From assembly GCF_019774615.1 (NCBI RefSeq), contig NZ_CP081496.1, forward strand, positions 5,146,001-5,210,000: 64,000 nt of DNA, given 5' to 3'. Made by a program: the position numbers and the translations under genes. Under the pieces are notes generated by a model. That model was not told the origin of the DNA, did not search any database, and saw only the letters and a program-made list of their open reading frames with translations. Shown here piece by piece: positions 8,158 to 16,465 of this stretch. The DNA comes from Streptomyces sp. BHT-5-2 (GTDB lineage Bacteria > Actinomycetota > Actinomycetes > Streptomycetales > Streptomycetaceae). Positions within the stretch are counted from its first letter, which is position 1. Each line of letters opens with the position of its first letter.

Positions 8158-8603
8158 CTTCGTCCTTCCGTCCCTGCGACCGGCGAACCCGCCCGCCACC
8201 CCACGCGCACGGCACCCCGCACCGACGCCCCTGACCGCCCCCGCCGTCTCCACCGTCCCCCACGCCCCTCCCCGTCCGCGCCCTCCACCACCATGCAGCG
8301 TCCCCGGGACCCCAAAGATTCCCGGCCCCGCACCACCAGCGCACCCCGCGCTCCCGGCAAGAACCCCCGCACAACGGCCCGCCGTGCCCGACAACGCCGT
8401 ACAGCACCCCCGGAAACCACCTGCGACCTGCCGTTTCCCCTCTCCCGCCGGGCCCACGTGACGAGAATCTCCCGGCCCGGGACGCCCACCCGCTGGCCGC
8501 CGAGCGCGAATATCGGGCACGATCTCCCGAGCCGCAGAGTTACCTCTGCGTAGGTTTCCGCCGGGAGAACCCTCCCCAGGCAAAGAAAAGGGGTCCCCCG
8601 GAC
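8158..8603. other. Non-coding stretch, pyrimidine-rich
   Basis: 446 bases between the divergent thioredoxin and acyltransferase genes. The plus strand is strongly C-rich in the middle, with no frame that looks coding on either strand. The last 20 bases contain AAAAGGGG, a ribosome binding site for the acyltransferase. No convincing -35/-10 pair or repeat was found. Confidence 0.5.
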
Positions 8604-9317
8604 ATGGCCGAGTTCGTCTACCCGCCCGTCATCGGCGCCGCCCGCACGCTCTTCAAGACGATGGACCTGAAGTTCGACATCGCCGGCACCGAGCACATCC
8701 CGCAGCGCGGCGGAGCGGTACTGGTGAGCAATCACATCGGCTATCTGGACTTCGTCTTCTGCGGGCTGGCGGCGCGCCCGGCCAAGCGCCTGGTGCGCTT
8801 CATGGCGAAGGAATCGGTCTTCCGCCACAAGGTCTCCGGGCCGCTGATGCGGGCCATGAAGCACATCCCGGTGGACCGGACGCAGGGCATGCACGCCTAC
8901 AAGCACGCGCTCTCCGCGCTGCGCTCCGGCGAGATCATCGGGGTCTTCCCCGAGGCGACGATCTCCGAGTCGTTCACCCTGAAGAACTTCAAGTCGGGCG
9001 CGGCACGGCTGGCCCAGGAGGCCGGCGTCCCGCTTCTCCCGATGGCACTGTGGGGCACCCAGCGGCTGTGGACCAAGGGTCACAAGCGCCAGCTGGGCCG
9101 CCACCACTTCCCGATAACGATCCGGGTGGGCGAGCCCGTGGAGGCCGATCCGGCCGACCACGCCGAGAAGATCACCGACCGCCTGCGGGCCCGCGTCCAG
9201 GATCTCCTGGAAGCCGCCCAGCGCGCCTACCCCGTACGCCCCCGGGACGCCGAGGACACCTGGTGGATCCCGGCCCACCTCGGCGGCACGGCCCCGGCCC
9301 CCGGCGGCCGCGCGTAG
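8604..9317 (+). CDS. 1-acyl-sn-glycerol-3-phosphate acyltransferase family protein
   Basis: 237 residues. Acyltransferase of the PlsC group, which moves an acyl chain from acyl-CoA or acyl-ACP to lysophosphatidate at the membrane. Catalytic block NHIGYLD (NHx4D type) at about residues 43-49, substrate block around HIPVDRTQGMHAYKHAL, the third block GVFPEATIS, and VPLLPMALWGTQRL. The ATG at 8604 follows AAAAGGGG. It is convergent with the next gene, with a 10-base gap. Streptomyces genomes carry several such paralogues, so it may be an accessory lipid enzyme rather than the main PlsC. Confidence 0.9.
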   Translation: MAEFVYPPVIGAARTLFKTMDLKFDIAGTEHIPQRGGAVLVSNHIGYLDFVFCGLAARPAKRLVRFMAKESVFRHKVSGPLMRAMKHIPVDRTQGMHAYKHALSALRSGEIIGVFPEATISESFTLKNFKSGAARLAQEAGVPLLPMALWGTQRLWTKGHKRQLGRHHFPITIRVGEPVEADPADHAEKITDRLRARVQDLLEAAQRAYPVRPRDAEDTWWIPAHLGGTAPAPGGRA

Positions 9318-9327
9318 CCCTCCGGGC

Positions 9328-10032
9328 TCAGGACTCCCCGCCCCGGACCTCGCCGATCTCCACCCGTGCGCCCGGGCAGAGCTTCTCCAGCACCTCGGCG
9401 AGTTCGGTGCCGGCGGCCCGCAGCGCATCGAACGTCATCGGCGCCATCCGCTCCAGCAGGAAGAGCGCGTTCACCGACTCCTCGGTGAGCCGGGTGCGGA
9501 CGCCCTGCCGCCAGTTCCAACGCCGGCAGGTCACGCCCGCGTCGTCGCACCAGACCACCTCGCCGGTCTCGGGGTGCTCCACGACCTCCGCCCCACCGGC
9601 GGCGGTGGCGAACGGCTCGTCCCCCTTGGCCCGGACCAGCCGCATGCCCCCTTGGATGCGGTCCAGGTCCTCCCCGCCCACCGGGACGAGATGGGCGACG
9701 CTGATCGCGTTGTAGACGTCGACCAGGCGGTTGATGCGCGGCAGCCCGCCGTCGGCGAGCGCCCGCCTGGCGAGCGCCTCGGCGGAGTTGCGGGTGCGGG
9801 ACGGCTTGCACCCGAACGCGGTGTACGCGGCGCGCCAGGCGGCGATGTGCGGGTCGTCCTGCGGCGCCCGCCCGTCCAGCCGCCCGGCGAGCCGCCGGGC
9901 GGCGTCCTCCAGCAGCGCCGAACTCGCCTCGTCGCTGGGCCCGTTGCGCAGCCCGCGCGCCTCCACGACGAGATACCCGAAACCGGGCGCGAGGGAGCGG
10001 ACGTCGTCCGCGACGTGCAAAGTGGTGATCAT
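9328..10032 (-). CDS. B3/4 (tRNA-editing-like) domain protein
   Basis: 234 residues starting MITTLHVADDVRSLAPGFGYL with AGAGG upstream. The body is a stand-alone B3/4 domain, the editing module of phenylalanyl-tRNA synthetase beta subunits: AYTAFGCKPSRTRNSAEALARRAL, LPRINRLVDVYNAISVAHLVPVGGEDLDRIQGG and a middle segment EVVWCDDAGVTCRRWNWRQG. Free-standing members are thought to clear mischarged tRNA or to be metabolic relatives; the substrate is not known. The long upstream region contains an inverted pair of hairpin repeats. Confidence 0.85.
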   Translation of the reverse strand: MITTLHVADDVRSLAPGFGYLVVEARGLRNGPSDEASSALLEDAARRLAGRLDGRAPQDDPHIAAWRAAYTAFGCKPSRTRNSAEALARRALADGGLPRINRLVDVYNAISVAHLVPVGGEDLDRIQGGMRLVRAKGDEPFATAAGGAEVVEHPETGEVVWCDDAGVTCRRWNWRQGVRTRLTEESVNALFLLERMAPMTFDALRAAGTELAEVLEKLCPGARVEIGEVRGGES

Positions 10033-10264
10033 GCGCCCGAACCTCTGAGATCTCTCGACGACAGCGCCTACGGAGGGCACGGCCGGTCGGCGGCCTCGGC
10101 CCCACGAGGCATTGGAGCACGGCGACGCCCAGTCCATCAAATTGCACCTACTGGTGCAGCACATTCGACTACGGCCGGTAGTGCGCGGGTCCGCTGCGCG
10201 GGGCTGTTCCGGCCCGCTTCGCGGGCGTTGCGGGTCCGCTGCGCGGGGCTGTCGGGTGCGGTGC

Positions 10265-10331
10265 CGGGCCTGCGGGGGTGGTGTGTCGGACTGCTGCGCT
10301 TTACGTCCGACACACCACCCCCTCCGGCCCG
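10265..10331 (+). repeat. Conserved-loop hairpin repeat, copy B
   Basis: 18-bp perfect stem (10274-10291 with 10305-10322) around the loop TGCTGCGCTTTAC (10292-10304), then a TGC/TCC internal loop and an outer stem CGGGCC/GGCCCG. Same loop and layout as the copy at 2550-2616, with different stem bases. Confidence 0.8.
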
Positions 10332-10514
10332 TCCCCTCCCGTGAGTGGTCATAAAGACGGTGGGTGGGGCTGAGCAGGCTGGTCCCCTGACGGTCGCTTG
10401 TTGAGGGCTGACGGTCACTCGTTGAGGGACGGTCGCCCATCAGTCCACTGGGGGGCACTCGCCCACCGGGCGTGCAGCCCCAACTGGGTTGGAATTCACC
10501 CTCCAACGGGAGGG

Positions 10515-10589
10515 GACGGGTCGGAGGGGCAGGGGTGTGCCGGACGTAAAGCGCAGCAGTCCGGCACACCCCTGCCCCGGAGGCCCGTC
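10515..10589 (-). repeat. Conserved-loop hairpin repeat, copy C
   Basis: On the plus strand, a 20-bp perfect stem (10526-10545 with 10559-10578) encloses GTAAAGCGCAGCA, the reverse complement of the shared loop. A GGA/GGA internal loop and an 8-bp outer stem with one G-T pair follow. It is the inverted partner of copy B. Confidence 0.8.
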
Positions 10590-10685
10590 ACCGCACCCAA
10601 CAGCCCCGCGCAGCGGACCGGCCCCGCGCAGCGGACCAACAACGCCCGCGCAGCGGGCCGGAACAGCCCCCGCGCAGCGGCCCCG

Positions 10686-11756
10686 CTAGCGGCCCATCTC
10701 CTCGCGAACAGCCGACAGAAACGCGTCGACATCCCCCTCCGTCGTGTCGAAGGCGCACATCCACCGCACCACCCCGGCCGCCTCGTCCCAGAAGTAGAAG
10801 CGGAACCGCTTCTGGAGGCGTTCGCTGACCTCGTGCGGGAGGCGGGCGAAGACGCCGTTGGACTGGACGGGGTAGAGGATCTCGACGCCGGGGATCTCGC
10901 GGACGCCGGTGGCCAGGCGCTGGGCCATGGTGTTGGCGTGGCGGGCGTTGCGCAGCCACAGGTCCTTGGCGAGGAGCGCCTCCAACTGCACGGAGACGAA
11001 GCGCATCTTGGACGCCAGCTGCATGGAGAGCTTGCGCAGATGCTTCATGGCGCGGACCGCGTCGGGGTTGAGGACGACCACGGCCTCGCCGAAGACCGCG
11101 CCGTTCTTGGTGCCGCCATAGGAGAGGATGTCGACGCCCACGGCGTTGGTGAAGGCGCGCATGGGGACGTCGAGGGTGGCGGCGGCGTTGGCTATCCGGG
11201 AGCCGTCGAGGTGGACGAGCATGTCGCGCTCGTGGGCGTGGTCGCAGATGGCGCGGATCTCGTCGGGTGTGTAGACCGTGCCGAGCTCCGTGCTCTGGGT
11301 GATCGAGACGACCTGCGGCATGGCGCGGTGCTCGTCGTCCCAGCCCCATGCCTGGCGGTCGATCAGCTCGGGGGTGAGCTTGCCGTCCGGGGTGGGGACG
11401 GTGAGCAGCTTGAGGCCGCCGATCCGCTCCGGGGCCCCGCACTCGTCGACGTTGATGTGCGCCGACTCGGCGGCGATCACCGCGCCCCAGCGGTCGGTGA
11501 CGGCCTGGAGTGCGACGACGTTGGCGCCGGTGCCGTTGAACACCGGGAACACCTGGGCGCGCTGTCCGAAGTGGCTGCGGAAGACGCGCTGGAGGTGCTC
11601 GGTGTAGTCGTCCTCGCCGTAGGCGACCTGGTGGCCGCCGTTGGCGAGGGCGAGCGCGGCGAGCACCTCGGGGTGCGCACCGGCGTAGTTGTCGCTGGCG
11701 AAGCCGCGGATCTGCGGGTCGTGGTGCTGCCGGGCGTCGGTCTTCGCCCGGTTCAC
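10686..11756 (-). CDS. ltaE: Low-specificity L-threonine aldolase (PLP enzyme)
   Basis: 356 residues. The GTG start at 11756 overlaps the stop of the upstream SDR gene (GTGA), so the two are translationally coupled. Fold type I PLP enzyme cleaving L-threonine or allo-threonine to glycine and acetaldehyde: FASDNYAGAHPEVLAAL start, VFNGTGANVVAL (cofactor loop), AAESAHINVDECGAPE, HLDGSRIANAAATL and DILSYGGTKNGAVFGEAVVV, where the Lys holds PLP. Last gene of a three-gene operon with the DUF6421 and SDR genes. Confidence 0.93.
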   Translation of the reverse strand: MNRAKTDARQHHDPQIRGFASDNYAGAHPEVLAALALANGGHQVAYGEDDYTEHLQRVFRSHFGQRAQVFPVFNGTGANVVALQAVTDRWGAVIAAESAHINVDECGAPERIGGLKLLTVPTPDGKLTPELIDRQAWGWDDEHRAMPQVVSITQSTELGTVYTPDEIRAICDHAHERDMLVHLDGSRIANAAATLDVPMRAFTNAVGVDILSYGGTKNGAVFGEAVVVLNPDAVRAMKHLRKLSMQLASKMRFVSVQLEALLAKDLWLRNARHANTMAQRLATGVREIPGVEILYPVQSNGVFARLPHEVSERLQKRFRFYFWDEAAGVVRWMCAFDTTEGDVDAFLSAVREEMGR

Positions 11757-12514
11757 GGCTTGGGGGTCAGCCACAGACGCTGTCCATTCACTTCCTGGGC
11801 GGGCCGGTCCCAGACACCGGCGATGGCCTCGGCCAGCTCCGTGACGTCGGTGAAGCCCGCGAACTTGGCGTTCGGTCGCTCGGCGCGCATCTGGTCGTTG
11901 ACGAGCGCCTTCACGATCAGGATGGCAGCCGCGGCGCGCGGGCCGCCCTCGCCCCCCGACTTGCGGAAGCCGTCGGCCATGGCGAGGGTCCACGCCTCGG
12001 CGGCCGCCTTGGACGCGGCGTAGGCGGCGTTGCCTCCCGTGGGCTTGCTGGCACCGGCCGCGCTGATCAGCACGTAGCGGCCGTTGCCGCTGCGTTCCAG
12101 TGCGTCGTTGAAGGCGAGGGAGGTGTGCTGGACGGTGCGGATCAGCAGCTTGTGCAGGGTCTCCCAGTCCGACAGGTCGGTCTCGGCGAACGTCGAGCAG
12201 CCGCGCCAGCCGCCGACGAGGTGGACCACGCCGTCGACCCGGCCGAATTCCTTCTCCGTACGGGCCGCCCATTCGCGGGTCTGGTCGAGGTCGAGGAGGT
12301 CGACCGTCTCGCCGATGACCGTGGCGCCGCCGTGGGCGTAGCGGGCCGCGTCGACGGCCTCCGCCAGTCGCTCGGGGTTGGAGTCCGAGCCGACCACCAC
12401 CGCGCCGGCCTCGGCCAGCCGCAGCAGGGCGGCCCGGCCCGCCGGTCCGGCCGCTCCGGCCACCGCGATGACCGCGCCCTCCAGCGGCCCCTGGCCGCCC
12501 GTCGAAGTACCCAT
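11753..12514 (-). CDS. Short-chain dehydrogenase/reductase family protein
   Basis: 253 residues from the ATG at 12514, with GAGGAGG upstream. NAD(P)-binding Rossmann protein: AVIAVAGAAGPAGRAALLRLAEAGAVVVGSDSN replaces the usual TGxxxGxG with AGAAGPAG. DGVVHLVGGWRG, VLISAAGASKPTGGNAAYAASKAAAEAWT gives the catalytic Ser and YxxxK (Y..ASK). The substrate is unknown. The operon order is DUF6421 - SDR - threonine aldolase with a GTGA overlap to the last gene, suggesting a joint pathway around a beta-hydroxy amino acid (inference). Confidence 0.85.
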   Translation of the reverse strand: MGTSTGGQGPLEGAVIAVAGAAGPAGRAALLRLAEAGAVVVGSDSNPERLAEAVDAARYAHGGATVIGETVDLLDLDQTREWAARTEKEFGRVDGVVHLVGGWRGCSTFAETDLSDWETLHKLLIRTVQHTSLAFNDALERSGNGRYVLISAAGASKPTGGNAAYAASKAAAEAWTLAMADGFRKSGGEGGPRAAAAILIVKALVNDQMRAERPNAKFAGFTDVTELAEAIAGVWDRPAQEVNGQRLWLTPKP

Positions 12515-12615
12515 CTCCGTCGCCTCCTCGTCCTGCCCCTGGACGGCCGCCGGCCGGGTGTCCCGGCCGGTCCGCACGCTCTGCACGTTGTCTTCCTGCT
12601 CGGTCCGCACGCTCT

Positions 12616-14013
12616 TCACGCCGCCACCGGCGTTTCGCTGTGGGCGGTGATGCCCTTGGTCGAGGCGATCACGGAGCGCAGCTTCTTGGCGAGCGCCTCG
12701 TAGAACATGCTCAGCGGGAACTCGTCGGGCAGCACGTCGTCGACGAGTTTGCGCGGCGGACGGTCCAGGTCGAGGGCGTCCGGACCCTTGGCCCAGACCG
12801 AGCCCGGGTGCGGGGCGAGGTAGGTCGAGACCAGGTCGTAGGCGGCGAACCAGTGGACCAGCTTGGGCCGGTCGATGCCGTCGCGGTAGAGCTGTTCGAT
12901 CTCGCCGCAGAGCTGGTTGGTGACCCTGGGCGCCCGCTCCCAGTCGATGTGCAGTGTGTTGTCCGTCCAGCGTACGACGTCGTGCTTGTGGAGGTAGGCG
13001 AAGAGCAGCTGGCCCCCGAGGCCGTCGTAGTTGCGCACCCGCTCGCCGGTGACCGGGAAGCGGAACATCCGGTCGAAGATCACCGCGAACTGCACGTCCC
13101 GGGCCTGCGGGTAGCCCTCGGCCTCCAGCTTCACGGCCTCCTTGAAGGCGGTGAGGTCGCAGCGCAGCTCCTCCAGGCCGTACATCCAGAACGGCTGGCG
13201 CTGCTTGATCATGAAGGGGTCGAACGGCAGGTCGCCGTGGCTGTGGGTGCGGTCGTGGACCATGTCCCAGAGGACGAACGCCTGCTGGCAGCGCTGCTGG
13301 TCGCCGAGGAGCGCGCGGATGTCCGCGGGGAGGTCGACGCCGAGGATGTCCACGGCGGCCTCGCTGACCCGGCGGAAGCGGGCGGCCTCGCGGTCGCAGA
13401 AGATGCCGCCCCAGCTGAACCGCTCGGGGGCCTGGCGGACCGCGATCGTCTCGGGGAAGAGGACGGCGGAGTTGGTGTCGTAGCCGGCGGTGAAGTCCTC
13501 GAAGGTGATCCCGCAGAAGAGGGGGTTGTCGTAGCGGGTGCGCTCCAGCTCGGCGAGCCAGTCCGGCCAGACCATGCGCAGCACGACGGCCTCGAAGTTG
13601 CGGTCGGGGTTGCCGTTCTGGGTGTACATGGGGAAGACGACGAGGTGCTGGAGGCCGTCGGCGCGCTGCCGGGCGGGCTGGAAGGCGAGCAGCGAGTCGA
13701 GGAAGTCGGGGACGCCGAAGCCCTCCTCGGCCCAGCGGCGCAGATCGGCGACGAGGGCCTGGTGGTAGGCGGCGTCGTGCGGGAGGAGCGGGGCGAGTTC
13801 GCGGATGGCCGTGATGGCCTGCTCGACTTCCTGGCGGACCGCTGCGGCGGTGGGTGCGCCGTCCGCGGCGAGGTCGACGGAGCCGTCCTTGGACTGCCAC
13901 GGGCGGATGGACTCGATGGCGTCCTTCAGCGCGGGCCAGGCGGGGTGTGCGACCACCGACTCGTCCGACAGGGTGCCGCTCCGGACACCCACGGGCGAAA
14001 GAATTTCCGTCAT
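12616..14013 (-). CDS. DUF6421 family protein
   Basis: 465 residues, ATG at 14013 with GGAGGG upstream. It matches what I recall as DUF6421, a conserved actinomycete family without known function. No signal or membrane segment is seen. Notable is the His/Asp-rich segment VLWDMVHDRTHSHGDLPFDPFM near the middle, which could bind a metal, followed by RQPFWMYGLEELRCDL. First gene of the operon with an SDR and threonine aldolase. A short direct repeat built on AGAGCGTGCGGACCG spans its stop codon and the gap to the SDR gene (12570-12620). The family assignment is moderately sure; the role is unknown. Confidence 0.7.
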   Translation of the reverse strand: MTEILSPVGVRSGTLSDESVVAHPAWPALKDAIESIRPWQSKDGSVDLAADGAPTAAAVRQEVEQAITAIRELAPLLPHDAAYHQALVADLRRWAEEGFGVPDFLDSLLAFQPARQRADGLQHLVVFPMYTQNGNPDRNFEAVVLRMVWPDWLAELERTRYDNPLFCGITFEDFTAGYDTNSAVLFPETIAVRQAPERFSWGGIFCDREAARFRRVSEAAVDILGVDLPADIRALLGDQQRCQQAFVLWDMVHDRTHSHGDLPFDPFMIKQRQPFWMYGLEELRCDLTAFKEAVKLEAEGYPQARDVQFAVIFDRMFRFPVTGERVRNYDGLGGQLLFAYLHKHDVVRWTDNTLHIDWERAPRVTNQLCGEIEQLYRDGIDRPKLVHWFAAYDLVSTYLAPHPGSVWAKGPDALDLDRPPRKLVDDVLPDEFPLSMFYEALAKKLRSVIASTKGITAHSETPVAA

Positions 14014-14615
14014 GACTGCCCTCCGGCGGTAGATCGTCCTGTGAGACCACCGTAACCAGCCAAGGATCCGCCATTCAAGTGGGCCAGGTGAAAAATATTC
14101 TGCTCGGGCCCGTGGTCACGGACGTTTTTCCTGTGAGGTACGGATTCGACCTCACTTCCTGCCATGAGCGGTGGGTGATTCCGCGTTTTCTCCGGAACGG
14201 AGTGGGGTAGGCCGTAGAGATCACGGGGCGGCTGGGCGGGTGAGGAGGCACGGGACGGGCGGGGGCGGGCCGGCCCGGGGCGGGGGCCGGAGCCGGCGCG
14301 ACCGGCTCGGCGACGACGGCGACCGAGGGACGGCGGTGCGGCCGGCGCGGGCGCCGCGGGCGCCGCGGAGTGGCGGGATGCCGTCCAACTCGCCGCGGCA
14401 GGGCGGGTGTTCGGCAGGACCGGCCGGGACCGGGCCGGTCGGCGGTGCGTAGCGGAGGCGGCCGGCGGGCACTCGTACGGGCTAGAGGGGACTTGTCCCT
14501 ACGGCGCTGCCGCTCGTCGGCGGATTAGGCTGTGCGCCATTTCGGGCGGCAGGGCGCCGGCGGCGACAGGTGCACGGAGCCGACCGCAACCGAGCCGACT
14601 GAAAGCGAGGCAGCC
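14014..14615. other. Divergent intergenic region with a 7-bp inverted repeat
   Basis: About 600 bases between the DUF6421 operon and the diesterase gene. Besides the promoter at 14050-14078 it contains the inverted repeat GTGAGGT-n9-ACCTCAC at 14133-14155, a plausible regulator site. The stretch 14170-14470 is very G-rich and I see no gene or repeat in it. Confidence 0.45.
14050..14078 (-). promoter_or_regulatory. Candidate promoter of the DUF6421 operon
   Basis: Minus-strand TTGAAT (14073-14078) and TTACGG (14050-14055) are separated by 17 bases, 37 bases before the ATG of the operon. A fair match to a housekeeping sigma promoter. Confidence 0.45.
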
Positions 14616-15299
14616 TTGTCCTTTCTCACCATCGGGCACCGCGGATTGATGGGTGTGGAGCCGGAGAACACCCTGCGCTCCTTCGTACGCGCCGAACGTG
14701 AGGGCGTCGACGCCGTCGAACTGGACCTGCACCTGAGCAAGGACGGCGCGCTGGTGGTGATGCACGATCCGGACGTCGACCGGACCACCGACGGCACCGG
14801 CCCGGTCGCCGAGCGCACCCTCGCCGAGCTGCGCGAGCTGGACGCCGGGCAGGGGGAGCGGATCCCGGTGTTCGAGGACGTGGCGGAGGCGGTGCGGCTT
14901 CCGCTGCAGGCGGAGATCAAGGACGTCGCGGCGGCGCAGGCGCTGGCCGAGGTGGTGCGCTCGCGTGATCTGACCTGCCGGGTGGAGGTCATCTCGTTCC
15001 ACGACGAGGCCCTGGCGGAGATCCGCACGCTGCTGCCGGAGGTGCGCACCGGGCTGGTCGGCGAGTGGTACGACGCCGGCATCGTGGACCGCGCGACGGC
15101 GGTGGGCGCGGCTCTGGTGTCGCTCGACATCCGGCGGCTCACCCTCGAAGTGGTCGAGCGGGCGCACGCCGCGGGGCTGCGGGTGCTGGGCTGGACGGTG
15201 AACACCCACGACCAGCTGCGGCTGGCGCGCGGGCTGGGGCTGGACGGGGTGGTGACCGACCAGCCGGAGATCCGGCGGGCGGTGCGCTTCACGGCGTAG
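14616..15299 (+). CDS. Glycerophosphodiester phosphodiesterase (GDPD)
   Basis: 227 residues from the TTG at 14616 (SFLTIGHRGLMG), chosen because the family starts a few residues before HRG and GCGAGG precedes the TTG. An in-frame ATG at 14532 would add an unusual tail. Cytoplasmic GDPD of the TIM-barrel group, hydrolysing glycerophosphodiesters to glycerol-3-phosphate and an alcohol. Seen: the catalytic HRG and PENTLRSF, ELDLHLSKDGALVVMHDPDVDRTT with the metal and catalytic residues, and LGWTVNTHDQLRLARGLGLDGVVTDQPE at the end. Followed by a terminator at 15359-15391. Confidence 0.9.
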   Translation: MSFLTIGHRGLMGVEPENTLRSFVRAEREGVDAVELDLHLSKDGALVVMHDPDVDRTTDGTGPVAERTLAELRELDAGQGERIPVFEDVAEAVRLPLQAEIKDVAAAQALAEVVRSRDLTCRVEVISFHDEALAEIRTLLPEVRTGLVGEWYDAGIVDRATAVGAALVSLDIRRLTLEVVERAHAAGLRVLGWTVNTHDQLRLARGLGLDGVVTDQPEIRRAVRFTA

Positions 15300-15358
15300 C
15301 CGGGGTCTCCCGCGGGCGGGCGGCGGGACGCCGCGTACGGGGCCGCCCGGCGGGAAGG

Positions 15359-15391
15359 CCGGCCGCAGGGCCGGGCGGGGCCTGCGGCCGG
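15359..15391. terminator. Terminator hairpin between convergent genes
   Basis: CCGGCCGCAGG (15359-15369) pairs with CCTGCGGCCGG (15381-15391) between the diesterase stop and the GNAT stop. It can serve both genes. Confidence 0.7.
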
Positions 15392-15397
15392 TGCGGC

Positions 15398-15931
15398 TCA
15401 GCCCAGCGGCTTGACCAGCAGCTCGAACTCCAGGTCGGGGCGCTGCGGAATGCCGAACCGCTCGTCGCCGTAGGGGAACGCGCTGAGCCGGCCGGTGCGG
15501 TGGTAGCCGCGGCGCTCGTACCAGGCGATGAGTTCCTCGCGCTGGCGGATGACGGTCATCCGCATCTCCGGGGCGCCCCAGGTGGCCAGCGCCGTGCGCT
15601 CGGCCTCGGCGATGATCACCTTGCCCAGGCCGGCGCCCTGCAGCTGGGGGCGGACGGCGAACATCCCGAAGTAGACGTGGTCCCCGCGGTGCTCCAGCTG
15701 GCAGCAGGCGACCAGTTCGCCGTCCCGCTCGGCGACCAGCAGCCGGCCGTGGTCGTTGCGCACGACCTCGGCGACGCCGTCCGGGTCGGTCCGTCGGCCG
15801 TCCAGCAGATCCGCCTCGGTCGTCCACCCGGCCCGGCTGGCGTCCCCGCGGTAGGCCGACTCCACCAGCGCGACGAGCGCGGGGACGTCGGCCTCGGTGG
15901 CGTCGCGGAAGGTCAGCGGGGTGGTGAGCAT
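15398..15931 (-). CDS. GNAT-family N-acetyltransferase
   Basis: 177 residues. GNAT fold: LTFRDATEADVPALVALVESAYRGD start, ACCQLEHRGDHVYFGMFAVRPQLQGAGLGKVIIAEAE with the acetyl-CoA loop Q-GAGLG, and the late AWYERRGYHRTG strand-helix. It transfers an acetyl group from acetyl-CoA to an unknown amine. The ATG at 15931 has GAGAGGAA upstream. Single gene, convergent with the diesterase. Confidence 0.88.
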   Translation of the reverse strand: MLTTPLTFRDATEADVPALVALVESAYRGDASRAGWTTEADLLDGRRTDPDGVAEVVRNDHGRLLVAERDGELVACCQLEHRGDHVYFGMFAVRPQLQGAGLGKVIIAEAERTALATWGAPEMRMTVIRQREELIAWYERRGYHRTGRLSAFPYGDERFGIPQRPDLEFELLVKPLG

Positions 15932-16078
15932 GGCGGGCGGGTTCCTCTCGGCCGTAGGGCGGGCTGGCAGCCGAGGCTAACAAGAGGCGCCGGGTGGCGG
16001 GAGGGCCGGACGGCCCGGCGGTCGGCCGGGGGCCGTGTCCGGGTGCCGGGGGCGCGGCCGGCGGCGTAGGGTCCTGCC

Positions 16079-16465
16079 ATGGTGCAGGTACTGAGCAGCA
16101 GGGTGCTGTTGCGGCCGGCCGATCCTGAGCGGTCGCGGACGTTCTACGGCGAGGCGCTGGGGCTGGCGGTCTACCGCGAGTTCGGCACCGGCCCCGAGCG
16201 CGGCACGGTGTACTTCCTCGGCGGCGGCTTCCTGGAGGTCTCCGGGCGGGCCACGGACGCACCGACGCCGACCCTTCAGCTGTGGCTGCAGGTGGCGGAC
16301 GCGGCGCGGGCGCACGAGGAGCTGGTGGCCCGCGGGGTGGAGGTGCTGCGGCCGCCGGTGCGCGAGCCGTGGGGGCTGATCGAGATGTGGATCGCCGACC
16401 CGGACGGCCACAAGGTCGTCGTCGTGGAAGTCCCGGCGGACCATCCGCTCCGATACCGGCCCTGA
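16079..16465 (+). CDS. VOC-family (glyoxalase/bleomycin-resistance fold) protein
   Basis: 128 residues. Vicinal-oxygen-chelate fold: VLLRPADPERSRTFYGEALGLAVYREFG, then LQLWLQVADAARAHEELVARGVEVLRPP and MWIADPDGHKVVVVEVP, the usual paired beta-alpha-beta modules. Such small proteins are metal-dependent lyases or dioxygenases, or drug-binding proteins; nothing selects among these. Last intact core-type gene before the accessory island. Confidence 0.85.
   Translation: MVQVLSSRVLLRPADPERSRTFYGEALGLAVYREFGTGPERGTVYFLGGGFLEVSGRATDAPTPTLQLWLQVADAARAHEELVARGVEVLRPPVREPWGLIEMWIADPDGHKVVVVEVPADHPLRYRP

Larger units (their letters stand above)
10181..10685. repeat. Inverted pair of about 150-base repeats carrying the conserved-loop hairpin
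   Basis: The 653 bases between the B3/4 gene start and the threonine aldolase stop are mostly two copies of one element facing each other (about 10181-10340 and 10503-10685). Each has tandem segments built on CCGCTGCGCGGGGC, then a G-rich run, the conserved-loop hairpin and CCCGTCCCCTCCC. A unique spacer of about 160 bases lies between them. The copies resemble each other over their full length but differ in the hairpin stem, where each remains self-complementary. Confidence 0.75.
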
